Made by a program: the position numbers and the translations under genes. From Arenibacter palladensis (lineage in GTDB: Bacteria; Bacteroidota; Bacteroidia; Flavobacteriales; Flavobacteriaceae), in the NCBI RefSeq assembly GCF_900129275.1, contig NZ_FQUX01000011.1:62001-126000 (forward strand): DNA of 64,000 nt. The letters are read 5' to 3'. Each line of letters begins with the position of its first letter. Positions within the stretch are counted from its first letter, which is position 1. Positions 34,494-43,380 of the stretch are shown piece after piece. A model generated the notes under the pieces. That model did no database searches. It worked only from the letters and a program-made list of their open reading frames with translations, and had not been told where the DNA came from.

Positions 34494-35672
34494 TTATGGA
34501 GTTACGGTAACTTCCAAGGGGTGTTCTATCTGTTCGGAAAAGGCGTTTAAATACTGCTCCCAATCCGCTTTGCTGTTAAATTGCCCGCTTTTTTTCCATC
34601 CAAAGCCTGCGTAGTAGCATACTTCCTTGTTTTTAACTTTCAAATGGGCGTAGGCATTGCTTAGGTCCTTGGTGGGGACATCGTACTTTTCAAAATCCAT
34701 GAAAGTATCCCTAGGGGCAAGGATAGCCGTACCCAATTCGGAATCGCCATGGGGCTGCCAGTAGCTTACCCATCCCTTTTCTGTATTTCCGCTAACCTCT
34801 CCGTCCTTTTCGTGCAGGGTGAGTCCGGCGTAAATATTATCCACCCCCTCTAGATTGATTTTGAATTTGGATAAATTTTGGCCGAGGTCCAAGCTTATAA
34901 CTCTGGACTCCTTGATGGTTTTTCCATTGGCGTCCCAGGCTGCGTATTCCAAATAAAAGCTGGTCCTTATAGGGCCGGTGGTAATGGTACGCCATTGCGT
35001 ATAGTTTTTGGAATAGTAGAAGGTAGTGTCTACTCTGGCGGCAATACCGCCAACCCCACGACTGGCGCCTACGTGAAAATCATCCAGGCCTTCGCCGGTA
35101 TCCTTGTGGTAACTACTTACGCCACTTAATTCCTCTTTGTACCATTTGTCAATTATGGGGTAATCTACCCGCTTCAACCAGGCATCGACACCACTGGACA
35201 AAGTGCCGCCAGGTACCTTGTCCTCCACCATTTTCTGGGCGGTGGGTCCGTAGACACGAAATGCAACCTTGTTGTTTTCCCAAGTGTAGTCATCGGTACG
35301 TTCCGGGACAAATCTGGAGTAGCACAACTCTGGTGCCGAGGGGTTTTCCCCTGGTTCGACTGTGACTACTTCAAACTGGCTTTCTCCCTTCGCCGCTATT
35401 CTAGGTTGAAATAGGATCATGTCCAAAACACCGTCCCCATCATTATCTACCGTTTGGATAATTTCGAGGGTATTGGTTTCCTTGTTCTTAATGCCAACAG
35501 TGGATAGGTCTTCCACCTTCAACATATCCTTGGTGAGCTCTACGGTCTCCAAAGACCTCTCGCGGTCAAGAACATTTTTTACCGTAATGGTGGTGGGTAT
35601 TTCTTTTTCGGAGCAGGCTAGGCACAGCACTGCCACTAAGGAAAAAAGAAGTGTTTTATAAAGTATTTTCAT
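34494..35672 (-). CDS. DUF4861-family lipoprotein of the uronate cluster
   Basis: 392 residues from ATG 35672, chosen because it begins a lipoprotein signal (MKILYKTLLFSLVAVLCLAC, Cys20) and sits 10 bp after kduD; longer readings overlap kduD. The rest matches my memory of DUF4861, a family recurrent in Bacteroidota loci for uronate-containing polysaccharides and without a settled activity. Aromatic and charged motifs (YHKDTGEGLDDFHVG near residue 185, GWVSYWQPHGDSELG near 296) look like an active or binding surface. Probably acts outside the cytoplasm on an oligosaccharide or on the released uronate. Confidence 0.75.
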   Translation of the reverse strand: MKILYKTLLFSLVAVLCLACSEKEIPTTITVKNVLDRERSLETVELTKDMLKVEDLSTVGIKNKETNTLEIIQTVDNDGDGVLDMILFQPRIAAKGESQFEVVTVEPGENPSAPELCYSRFVPERTDDYTWENNKVAFRVYGPTAQKMVEDKVPGGTLSSGVDAWLKRVDYPIIDKWYKEELSGVSSYHKDTGEGLDDFHVGASRGVGGIAARVDTTFYYSKNYTQWRTITTGPIRTSFYLEYAAWDANGKTIKESRVISLDLGQNLSKFKINLEGVDNIYAGLTLHEKDGEVSGNTEKGWVSYWQPHGDSELGTAILAPRDTFMDFEKYDVPTKDLSNAYAHLKVKNKEVCYYAGFGWKKSGQFNSKADWEQYLNAFSEQIEHPLEVTVTP

Positions 35673-35682
35673 GACGGCAGTT

Positions 35683-36477
35683 TTAATTTTCATTGGCTGG
35701 TTTTCCAATGGTGGCCAATATGCCTCCATCTACATAAACTATTTGTCCGTTAACAAAGTTGCTTGCCTTGGAACTTAGGAAGATGGCTGCACCTTGCAGG
35801 TCGTCCGGATCTCCCCATTTACCGGCAGGGGTTCTGCCCACTATAAAATCATTGAACGGATGCCCGTCTACCCTTATAGGGGCGGTCTGTGCAGTGGCAA
35901 AATAGCCGGGTCCTATACCATTGACCTGAATATTGTGCTTGGCCCATTCGGTGGCCATATTACGGGTCAGCATTTTTAATCCACCTTTGGCGGCGGCATA
36001 GGCACCTACCGTATTTCGGCCCAATTCGCTCATCATGGAGCAAATGTTGATAATCTTGCCTTCCTTTCTGGAAATCATGCCCTTTACCACATGTTTGGAA
36101 ACGATAAACGGACTCACCAAATCTACTTTTACCACTTCTTCAAAATCGGCAACCTCCATTTCCTCCAAGGGAATTCTTTTGATGATCCCGGCATTGTTTA
36201 CCAAAATATCTATATGTCCCACCTCTTTTTCAATTTTGGAAATATTTTCCATGACCGCGGCTTCATTGGTAACATCAAAAAGGTAGCCATAGGCCTTTAA
36301 TCCCAGAGCCTTGTATTCGGCAACGGCATTGTCCAATTTTACCTGGGAGGAGGCTCCGTTAACGACCAGGGTGGCACCTGCTTTTCCCAGTCCAATGGCC
36401 ATGGCTTTGCCAAGGCCGTGCGTAGCTCCCGTAATCAGGGCTGTTTTACCTGTTAAATCAAATAGATTCAATGACAT
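35683..36477 (-). CDS. kduD: 2-dehydro-3-deoxy-D-gluconate 5-dehydrogenase KduD
   Basis: 264 residues. Short-chain dehydrogenase: cofactor loop GATHGLGKAM near residue 17, NNAG near 93, and catalytic YAAAK (Tyr near 159). Reduces 2,5-diketo-3-deoxygluconate to KDG. It follows kduI by 18 bp. The SDR family is broad, but the kduI neighbour makes this identity strong. Confidence 0.92.
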   Translation of the reverse strand: MSLNLFDLTGKTALITGATHGLGKAMAIGLGKAGATLVVNGASSQVKLDNAVAEYKALGLKAYGYLFDVTNEAAVMENISKIEKEVGHIDILVNNAGIIKRIPLEEMEVADFEEVVKVDLVSPFIVSKHVVKGMISRKEGKIINICSMMSELGRNTVGAYAAAKGGLKMLTRNMATEWAKHNIQVNGIGPGYFATAQTAPIRVDGHPFNDFIVGRTPAGKWGDPDDLQGAAIFLSSKASNFVNGQIVYVDGGILATIGKPANEN

Positions 36478-36495
36478 ATTTATGTTCTCTTAGGG

Positions 36496-37338
36496 TTATT
36501 TTAAGTCTTTTATTTTGCAGTGGTCCATATCGCCATAATCCAGGTTTTCACCGGCCATTCCCCAGATAAAAGTGTAATTGCTGGTTCCTGAACCGGAATG
36601 TATGGACCATGGTGGGGAAATTACGGCTTCATTGTTGGCCATCCAGATATGTCGTGTTTCTTGGGGTTGACCCATAAAATGGCAAACAGCCTGCTCTTCA
36701 GGGACTTCAAAATAGAAATAAACTTCCATTCTCCTGTCGTGTACATGTGCCGGCATGGTGTTCCAAACACTGCCCGGTTTTAATTCGGTCATTCCCATTT
36801 GCACCTGACAGGTTTCTACCAAACTGTTTACGATCAATTTTCTTATGGTTCTGGCATTGGCGGTTTCCATAGATCCCATTTCCACGATTTCTGCATCTGC
36901 CCTGCTTATTTTTTTGGTAGGGAATACCTTGTGTGCCGGGGTTGAGTTTAGATAGAATTTGGCAGGTTTGTCCGCACTGTCACTGCTGAAGCTGACCTCC
37001 TTGTTTTCTTTGCCGATATACAGGGCCTCTTTATAGTCCAAATCGTATTTTTGGCCATCAACGGTTACGGAGCCCGCACCGCCTACGTTGATAATACCGA
37101 TCTCCCTTCGCTCCAAAAAATAATCCGATTTTAAAGGATCTATAGTAGCTAGTTTTAGTGAAGTTTTAACGGGCACTGCCCCTCCAACTATATATCTGTC
37201 GAAATGGGTGTAGACCAAATTGATGGTATCCGCTTCCATTAAATTTTGGATTAGGAACTCTTTTCTCAGTTCTTCTGTGGTGAACGCTCTGGTCTCCTTG
37301 GGAGAACAGGCATATCTAACCTCGTAATTGTTTTTCAT
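36496..37338 (-). CDS. kduI: 5-dehydro-4-deoxy-D-glucuronate isomerase KduI
   Basis: 280 residues, the normal length. Cupin-type zinc enzyme; the metal site lies in PAHVHDRRMEVYFYF (near residue 197) and the later WSIHSGSG segment. Isomerises the unsaturated-uronate product to 2,5-diketo-3-deoxygluconate for KduD. First gene of the leftward kduI-kduD-DUF4861 unit and divergent from lacI; two inverted repeats lie between them. Confidence 0.95.
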   Translation of the reverse strand: MKNNYEVRYACSPKETRAFTTEELRKEFLIQNLMEADTINLVYTHFDRYIVGGAVPVKTSLKLATIDPLKSDYFLERREIGIINVGGAGSVTVDGQKYDLDYKEALYIGKENKEVSFSSDSADKPAKFYLNSTPAHKVFPTKKISRADAEIVEMGSMETANARTIRKLIVNSLVETCQVQMGMTELKPGSVWNTMPAHVHDRRMEVYFYFEVPEEQAVCHFMGQPQETRHIWMANNEAVISPPWSIHSGSGTSNYTFIWGMAGENLDYGDMDHCKIKDLK

Positions 37339-37380
37339 GATTCTAAATATCTAATTATTAGTTTCTTAAATAGTGGTGAA

Positions 37381-37398
37381 TATTGAAGTGTTTCAATA
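37381..37398. promoter_or_regulatory. Inverted repeat upstream of kduI
   Basis: TATTGAA and TTCAATA arms, perfectly matched, with a 4-bp spacer. It lies 43 bp before the kduI ATG, a plausible second operator or promoter-region element. Confidence 0.4.
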
Positions 37399-37430
37399 GC
37401 TAGTTTGTAAATATATTAAAAATCCACCGA

Positions 37431-37448
37431 AATACAATCGATTGTATT
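37431..37448. promoter_or_regulatory. LacI-type operator, perfect 18-bp palindrome
   Basis: AATACAATCGATTGTATT is self-complementary with a central CG, the hallmark of LacI/GalR operators. It lies between the divergent kduI and lacI genes, 10 bp before the lacI -7 element, and could repress both directions. Confidence 0.75.
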
Positions 37449-37458
37449 CGTGAATATG

Positions 37459-37466
37459 TATCTTTG
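37459..37466 (+). promoter_or_regulatory. Candidate promoter -7 element of lacI
   Basis: TATCTTTG matches TAnnTTTG, 24 bp upstream of the GTG start. The palindromic operator covers the region where -33 contacts would fall. Confidence 0.5.
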
Positions 37467-37490
37467 ATAAAGTCAAGATACCCATTATTT

Positions 37491-38513
37491 GTGGAAAATA
37501 AAACAACCATACACGATATTGCAAAGGCCTTAAAGATAGATGCCTCTACGGTTTCCAGGGCATTGAACAATAGTCCAAGGGTAAGCCAAAAGACCAAGGA
37601 CAGGATAATGGCCAAGGCAAACGAATTGGGATATCAACGCAATTTATTGGCTTCCAACCTTCGTAAAAGTGTAACCAATACTATAGGGGTAATTGTGCCA
37701 AGGATATCCCGTCACTTTTTTTCATCAGTAATTTCTGGGATTGAAGAGACCGCCTATGACGCAGGCTATAACGTCATTATTTGCCAGTCCTTGGAACAAT
37801 TGGATAGGGAGCGTAATATTGTAGAGACCCTTTTGGCAAACCGGGTGGACGGGGTATTGTTGTCGGTTTCCATGGAAACGGATGAATACGGGCATTTGCT
37901 GAAAATGAAAAACAACGGTACCCCATTTTTATTTTTTGACAGGCATTGTGAGATAGAGGGTGTTAACAGTGTGCTGATCGACGATTTTCAGGGCGGGTTC
38001 GATGCCACGGAACATTTAATTTTAAATGGATGTAAAAATATTGGGCATTTTTCTGGGCCACAGGAATTGGCCATTTACAGGAATAGGACCGCTGGCTACA
38101 GAAAAGCCTTGGAAAAACACAAAATTCCATATAGATCGGAACTGGTACTGCGTTCCAGCCTTATGGAAAATGATGGGTCTGAAGGAGCCAAAACCTTACT
38201 TTCCTTGCCATACAAGGTAGATGGATTGTTTTCTGCCAATGATATTGCTGCCATAGGCGCTATGAAATATTTTAAGAATGAAGGAGTAAAAGTGCCGGAA
38301 AATATCGCAATTGTGGGGTTTAGTAACGAGCCTATTTCGGCGGTAATAGATCCTTCCTTGACCACGATAGATCAACCGGGTTTTCAAATTGGGCAAATAG
38401 CCACAACGTTATTGTTGGAAGAAATTGGCAACCCACCCAGTGCCAAAGCCAACATGGCAAAAACTACAATTCTTAAGTCGTCCTTAATTGAACGTGATTC
38501 CTCAAAAAAATGA
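37491..38513 (+). CDS. LacI-family transcriptional regulator of the uronate cluster
   Basis: 340 residues from GTG 37491; this start puts the helix-turn-helix (TTIHDIAKALKIDASTVSRA) at residues ~4-23, as in other LacI proteins, whereas the upstream TTG adds nine unlikely residues. The hinge and periplasmic-binding-protein-like effector domain follow. Likely repressor of the kduI unit and of itself through the perfect palindrome at 37431-37448; the effector may be a KDG-pathway intermediate. Confidence 0.92.
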   Translation: MENKTTIHDIAKALKIDASTVSRALNNSPRVSQKTKDRIMAKANELGYQRNLLASNLRKSVTNTIGVIVPRISRHFFSSVISGIEETAYDAGYNVIICQSLEQLDRERNIVETLLANRVDGVLLSVSMETDEYGHLLKMKNNGTPFLFFDRHCEIEGVNSVLIDDFQGGFDATEHLILNGCKNIGHFSGPQELAIYRNRTAGYRKALEKHKIPYRSELVLRSSLMENDGSEGAKTLLSLPYKVDGLFSANDIAAIGAMKYFKNEGVKVPENIAIVGFSNEPISAVIDPSLTTIDQPGFQIGQIATTLLLEEIGNPPSAKANMAKTTILKSSLIERDSSKK

Positions 38514-38581
38514 TATTCAGAGCCTTTGGTGACATCTTTAATATGATTAATATTATTGCAAAAAATAAATCCAATTATCCT

Positions 38582-39811
38582 ATGAAACTATTCTTCGTAT
38601 CCCTGCTTATCTGTTTGGCAAGTTGCCAGAATTTGTCTAAAAAGAATAATATAAAAGAAGAAAGTAAGCTGAGCGCCAAGTTCTATTCTTTTGATCTTGA
38701 CAAGGAAATTAAAAACTGTGAAGCCCAATTGAACCAGGCTGTGCCTAAACTTACGGATCTAACCAAACACCCGCGATTAATTGAAACCAACGAAACCGAA
38801 TGGAAGGAAATTCCCAACGGGCGTTTGGTTTGGACCTCTGGATTTTATCCTGGAATCCTATGGTATATGTACAATCTAAGCAAAGACGAAAAATGGAAGA
38901 AGGAGGCCATTAAAAGAACAGAGGTTTTTGAGGATTTTAAAACAATTACCGAACATCACGATATTGGGTTTATGATGTTCCCGGCCTATGGCAATGGTTA
39001 TATGTTGGGGGACAAAAAGGAGTATAAGGATATACTTCTCACTTCGGCCCAATCCTTGGCGAGTAGGTATAACCCTAATGTAGGCACAATACGATCATGG
39101 TCCAATAAAATGCACCCACGGTGGGAACAGCATATTACCATAATAGACAATATGCTAAATTTGGAACTTTTGTTCTGGGCCGCTAAAAATGGAGGTAGTA
39201 AGGAATATTATGATATTGCCGTTAAACACGCTGAGACTACTATGGCAAATCATTATAGGCCAGATTACACCTCATGGCATGTTATTGAATATGATTCCAT
39301 ATCCGGAAAAGTATTGAACAGACATACCAAACAAGGCTACGCAGATGATAGTAGATGGTCTCGCGGACAGGCTTGGGGAATATATGGGTACACTATGGTG
39401 TATAGGGAAACGGGAGATAAGAAATTCTTGGATTTTGCGGTAAAGATAACGGACAAGTATCTGGAACTACTACCGGAAGACTATATTCCCCATTGGGATT
39501 TTGATGTTCCCAATAAAGAAATTGAGGAACGGGATGCCTCTGCCGCCGCGGTGGTGGCTTCGGGCCTATTGGAGCTCAGTACATTGGTGGAAGATAAAAA
39601 CAAACAGGAACAATATTTTGATGCCGCCATGCGGATGTTGGAATCCTTGAGTTCCGATGCATATTCAGGAGTGGGGAAGGCCGATTCCTTTCTGTTGCAT
39701 TCCACAGGAGCCAAATCCTTGGGACATGAAATTGACGTGGCCCTGATCTATGCCGAATACTATTATATAGAGTCCTTGGACCGACTAAAGAAAATGGAGC
39801 TGGCCAATTAA
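38582..39811 (+). CDS. GH88 unsaturated glucuronyl hydrolase, lipoprotein
   Basis: 409 residues from ATG 38582, which begins a lipoprotein signal (MKLFFVSLLICLASC, Cys15); an upstream ATG overlapping the lacI stop adds 24 residues without a signal. The (alpha/alpha)6 barrel of GH88 has its two key acidic positions in HDIGFMMF (near residue 118) and IIDNMLNLEL (near 179). The enzyme hydrates the 4,5-double bond of lyase products, releasing the unsaturated uronate that KduI uses. Related GH105 enzymes share the fold. No polysaccharide lyase gene is in the window. Confidence 0.88.
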   Translation: MKLFFVSLLICLASCQNLSKKNNIKEESKLSAKFYSFDLDKEIKNCEAQLNQAVPKLTDLTKHPRLIETNETEWKEIPNGRLVWTSGFYPGILWYMYNLSKDEKWKKEAIKRTEVFEDFKTITEHHDIGFMMFPAYGNGYMLGDKKEYKDILLTSAQSLASRYNPNVGTIRSWSNKMHPRWEQHITIIDNMLNLELLFWAAKNGGSKEYYDIAVKHAETTMANHYRPDYTSWHVIEYDSISGKVLNRHTKQGYADDSRWSRGQAWGIYGYTMVYRETGDKKFLDFAVKITDKYLELLPEDYIPHWDFDVPNKEIEERDASAAAVVASGLLELSTLVEDKNKQEQYFDAAMRMLESLSSDAYSGVGKADSFLLHSTGAKSLGHEIDVALIYAEYYYIESLDRLKKMELAN

Positions 39812-39831
39812 CTTTTATAAAAGAACCAAGG

Positions 39832-39874
39832 AAGGGAAGGGCGATAGGATATATATGTTCTTCCCTTTTCTTTT
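39832..39874 (+). terminator. Terminator between the GH88 gene and ypdA
   Basis: 8-bp stem AAGGGAAG/CTTCCCTT, 20-nt loop, then TTCTTTT. It sits between convergent genes. Confidence 0.55.
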
Positions 39875-39910
39875 GGTGCCGGGCTTGCTACTGCCAAAAG
39901 CTTAATGAAC

Positions 39911-40903
39911 CTACTTATCTTGATAGGAATTGACGGATTTGGTCTTCTTCACAATATGGTCCATAATCATTGGGGCATGGACCCTAGAGTTTTCTATAAA
40001 CCATTTGTGGGTTTCCATTCCTCCGCAAATTACTCCGGCCAGATATAGATTATCAATATTGGTCTCCATGGTTTGGGGATCGTACCAGGGAAGTCTTTTC
40101 TCGTCATCGGACAATTGGATTCCTATTTTTTCCAAGAAACCAAAATTGGGCATGTATCCGGTCAGTGCCAGAACATAATCGTTTTCGAGGGCAACTGTTC
40201 CGTTGGGGGAATTCAGGATAATTTCATCTTCCTTAATTTCCTTTACCGTGCTATTGTAGTAGACTTTTATACTGCCTTCTTCAATTCTATTGATGATATC
40301 GGGCCTTACCCAATATTTTACACGTTGGCCTACTTCCGGTCCCCTAATGATCAAGGATACATCTGCCCCTTTTCTATAGCATTCCAGGGCTGCATCTATG
40401 GCCGAATTACTGGCCCCAATGACCGCTACTTTCTGGCTGGAATAAAAATGGGGGTCCTTGTAGTAATGGGATACCTTTTCCAAATCTTCCCCGGGTACAT
40501 TAATTCTGTTCGGAATATCGTAGAAGCCCGTGGCAAGGATCACATTGGTGGCGTTATAGGTATTCTTGTCGGAGACAATATTAAAGAGGCCATCTATTTT
40601 TTTGATTGAATTTACCTTTTCAAAAAGTGCAATGTTCAGATGATTGGAGGTCACTATCCGTCTGTAGTATTCCAGCGCCTCATTTCTTTTGGGTTTCGCC
40701 TCTATGCTAATAAAAGGAATTTCATCGATTTCCAGTTTTTCTGAAGATGAAAAGAACTGCATGTTCAGGGGATAATTATATAGGGAATTAACAATACATC
40801 CCTTTTCAAGAATTATATAGGACAATCCCTTTTTCTTGGCTTCCAAGCCACAGGCAATGCCAATGGGCCCGCCTCCAACTATAACTACGTCCCAAATCTT
40901 CAT
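39911..40903 (-). CDS. ypdA: YpdA-type flavin disulfide reductase
   Basis: 330 residues. FAD-binding GGGPIGIACG near residue 10 and a second Rossmann loop GASNSAID near 160; no CxxC redox pair is visible, as expected for YpdA rather than thioredoxin reductase. In Firmicutes YpdA reduces bacillithiol disulfide, and the family is widespread in Bacteroidota. Its ATG overlaps the rpe stop by one base, so it is probably translated with rpe. Confidence 0.85.
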   Translation of the reverse strand: MKIWDVVIVGGGPIGIACGLEAKKKGLSYIILEKGCIVNSLYNYPLNMQFFSSSEKLEIDEIPFISIEAKPKRNEALEYYRRIVTSNHLNIALFEKVNSIKKIDGLFNIVSDKNTYNATNVILATGFYDIPNRINVPGEDLEKVSHYYKDPHFYSSQKVAVIGASNSAIDAALECYRKGADVSLIIRGPEVGQRVKYWVRPDIINRIEEGSIKVYYNSTVKEIKEDEIILNSPNGTVALENDYVLALTGYMPNFGFLEKIGIQLSDDEKRLPWYDPQTMETNIDNLYLAGVICGGMETHKWFIENSRVHAPMIMDHIVKKTKSVNSYQDK

Positions 40904-41562
40904 TATCCAACTATTTTTTTGAGTTCGTGAATAGTTTGCACAGGATCCTTACTTCTAAAAATAAAACTTCCAGCAACCAACACATCTGCTCCCGCATCTA
41001 TTAATTCCTTGGCATTTTCAGAGGTAACACCGCCATCGACCTCAATTAGGGTATGGGCACTTTTTCTTTGTATAAGTTCCTTTAGGGCCTTAATCTTATC
41101 GTAAGTGTTTTCAATAAATGATTGTCCCCCAAAACCTGGATTTACACTCATGATACAGACTAGGTCGATATCATTTATAACATCCTCCAATAAGCTAATG
41201 TTGGTATGCGGGTTTAATGCCACGCCTGCTGCCATTCCCTCGGCTTTAATGGCCTGTAGGGTACGATGTAGATGTGGACAGGCTTCATAATGGACGGTTA
41301 GGTTATTGGCGCCCAATTCTGCAAAGGTCTTAATATATCGATCCGGATCCACGATCATGAGATGAACGTCCAATGTTTTGGTGGCATGGGCCGCAATTGC
41401 CTTTAGGACCGGCATTCCAAAAGAGATGTTCGGCACAAAAACACCATCCATAATATCTATGTGATGCCAATCGGCCTCACTGTGGTTTACCATTTCAATA
41501 TCTCGCTGAAGGTTGGCAAAATCTGCTGCCAAGAGGGAAGGGGCAATAATCTTTTTGTCCAT
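40903..41562 (-). CDS. rpe: Ribulose-phosphate 3-epimerase
   Basis: 219 residues. TIM barrel with HIDIMDGVFVPNISFG near residue 35, VHLMIVDP near 66, MSVNPGFGGQ near 137 and EVDGGV near 173: the metal-binding His/Asp residues of the family. Pentose-phosphate pathway enzyme. Overlaps ypdA by one base. Confidence 0.96.
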   Translation of the reverse strand: MDKKIIAPSLLAADFANLQRDIEMVNHSEADWHHIDIMDGVFVPNISFGMPVLKAIAAHATKTLDVHLMIVDPDRYIKTFAELGANNLTVHYEACPHLHRTLQAIKAEGMAAGVALNPHTNISLLEDVINDIDLVCIMSVNPGFGGQSFIENTYDKIKALKELIQRKSAHTLIEVDGGVTSENAKELIDAGADVLVAGSFIFRSKDPVQTIHELKKIVG

Positions 41563-41673
41563 TACTTTTATTGAAATTATTTCTACAAAGGTAGTGAATT
41601 GATATGGTTTAAGGGAAAGGGGGCAGGCGTTAATATATTATGGGGCACCTTAAATCTTAAGGTTTAATGGGTA

Positions 41674-42909
41674 TTAATACCAGCGCTTTTTTTTCTTTTT
41701 GGAGGCTACGGACTTCCTGCCTTTTTTATGTTTGCTGCCTTGCTTTTTATGTACTTGCGGTTTGGCCTTGGGGTCCAAGGGGTACGGATGGTCCTCAACA
41801 ACTTGGATGTGTTTTTGCATCAGTTTTTGAATTGTGGACAAATATCCTTTTTCATCGGCAGAACAAAAGGCATAGGATGTTCCCGTGTTTCCCGCTCTTC
41901 CAGTTCTTCCTATGCGGTGTACATAGGTTTCCGGTATATTGGGCAGGTCAAAGTTGATAACGGCGTCCAGCTCGTCTATATCCAATCCACGGGCGGCGAC
42001 ATCCGTGGCTACAAGGATGTTCGTTACTCCCTGTTTGAATTTCCCTAGGGCTGCTTGACGTTCGTCCTGCGACTTGTCTCCGTGTAGGCTGTCTACCTTA
42101 AAGTTATTGTTGCGGAGTGTTTTTTCCAATTTGTCCACCCCGTATTTTGTACGCCTAAAAATTAGGATATTACCTTTTATGGTATTTCTAAGCAGATAAA
42201 GGCAGAGTTCTATTTTATTGGGCTTTGGCGTGTAATACAATAACTGATTTACAGTAGCCGCTGCCGAAGATGTTGGGGTAACGGCTACCTTCTTGGGGTC
42301 CTTTAAAATGGTATCGGCCAATTGCACTACTTTAAAGGGCATAGTGGCCGAAAATAGGAGGGTCTGCTTTTCATTTGGGCAAAGGCGCTCTATTTTTTTA
42401 ACGTCGTCTATAAATCCCATATCCAACATAAGATCGGCCTCATCCAGCACTAAAGTTTCCACATAGTCCAAATTTACCACATCCTGTTTGTGAAGGTCCA
42501 ATAACCTGCCTGGTGTGGCCACCAAGATATCCACTCCCTTTTTTAGGATGGCTATTTGTGGCTCTATCTTTGTTCCTCCATAAATAACGGCCGAGGTTAA
42601 ATGGGTGTACTTGCCGTAATCCAAAAAACTCTCATGAATCTGCGATGCCAGTTCCCGGGTGGGACTAATAATCAATGCCTTAATTTTTCTACCTTTTTCC
42701 GAAGTTTCCTGCTTATCAAATAGGAGCTGCAGTATGGGGAGGGCAAAAGCGGCCGTTTTTCCTGTCCCTGTTTCGGCAGAAGCTATTATGTCATTTTTCT
42801 GTAAAACTAAAGGGATGGCAATTTCCTGAATGGCAGTTGGGTCGTCATAGTTTTTTTCTGCCACTGCTCTCAAAAGATGTTTATTTAGCTTTAATTCTTT
42901 AAAATTCAT
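41674..42909 (-). CDS. DEAD-box RNA helicase (RhlE-like)
   Basis: 411 residues from ATG 42909, chosen because MNFKELKLNKHLLRAVAEKNY is the usual start of the Q-motif region; an ATG 30 bases upstream adds ten residues. Motifs: Q motif TAIQEIAIP, I AETGTGKT near residue 45, II DEAD near 157, III SAT near 190, VI HRIGRTGRAG near 330. The basic C-terminal tail (KHKKGRKSVASKKKKKRWY) likely binds RNA. Probably ribosome assembly or RNA turnover. Confidence 0.93.
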   Translation of the reverse strand: MNFKELKLNKHLLRAVAEKNYDDPTAIQEIAIPLVLQKNDIIASAETGTGKTAAFALPILQLLFDKQETSEKGRKIKALIISPTRELASQIHESFLDYGKYTHLTSAVIYGGTKIEPQIAILKKGVDILVATPGRLLDLHKQDVVNLDYVETLVLDEADLMLDMGFIDDVKKIERLCPNEKQTLLFSATMPFKVVQLADTILKDPKKVAVTPTSSAAATVNQLLYYTPKPNKIELCLYLLRNTIKGNILIFRRTKYGVDKLEKTLRNNNFKVDSLHGDKSQDERQAALGKFKQGVTNILVATDVAARGLDIDELDAVINFDLPNIPETYVHRIGRTGRAGNTGTSYAFCSADEKGYLSTIQKLMQKHIQVVEDHPYPLDPKAKPQVHKKQGSKHKKGRKSVASKKKKKRWY

Positions 42910-43380
42910 ATAGATGCCTTTTTTGCCGGAAATTTTCACAAAGGTACGGTAAATTCAGGCGCAACCTGAGGTGTATTGTTTTCTATTGGTTAGCTGTGGC
43001 TAAGTGCAGTGGATCAATTTACTGATATTGATATTTCTAAAGGCTTTTTTAATCATTTAATTCACAATTGGCTAAACCTTAACGGGTAAAATGTTATTGC
43101 AAAACGGTTATTTCTTAAATTAGGGTTGCTTAATATTTATCCATTGCTAAACTTGAGCATTGGAATGTAATTTAAGAAGGTCTTCCAACCACTTCTATAG
43201 GTTGGTTTGGATAAAAACGGTTCTTCCCCCGATAGTATATTTTATTTGGTTGCGATTATATAAGGAAAGCAAGGATACGGAATGGAATTTAATTCCTTGG
43301 TAGCGGGTGCTTACTAAATGCCATGGTATTTTTTTCATTTTAACTCCAATAGTATCAATTAATCTAAAATGTTACGTATT
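42910..43380. other. Gene-free divergent region between the helicase and NmrA genes
   Basis: About 470 bp, AT-rich, no convincing reading frame. A CCAACC/GGTTGG hairpin lies near 43185-43206. It presumably holds promoters for both flanking genes, but I find no clear TAnnTTTG element. Confidence 0.4.

Noticed and set aside
40073..40609. Long open frame opposite ypdA, and others opposite dnaG, ftsI, pnp and trkA
   Set aside because: They are antisense shadows of strongly supported genes, lack family features, and have no independent start context.
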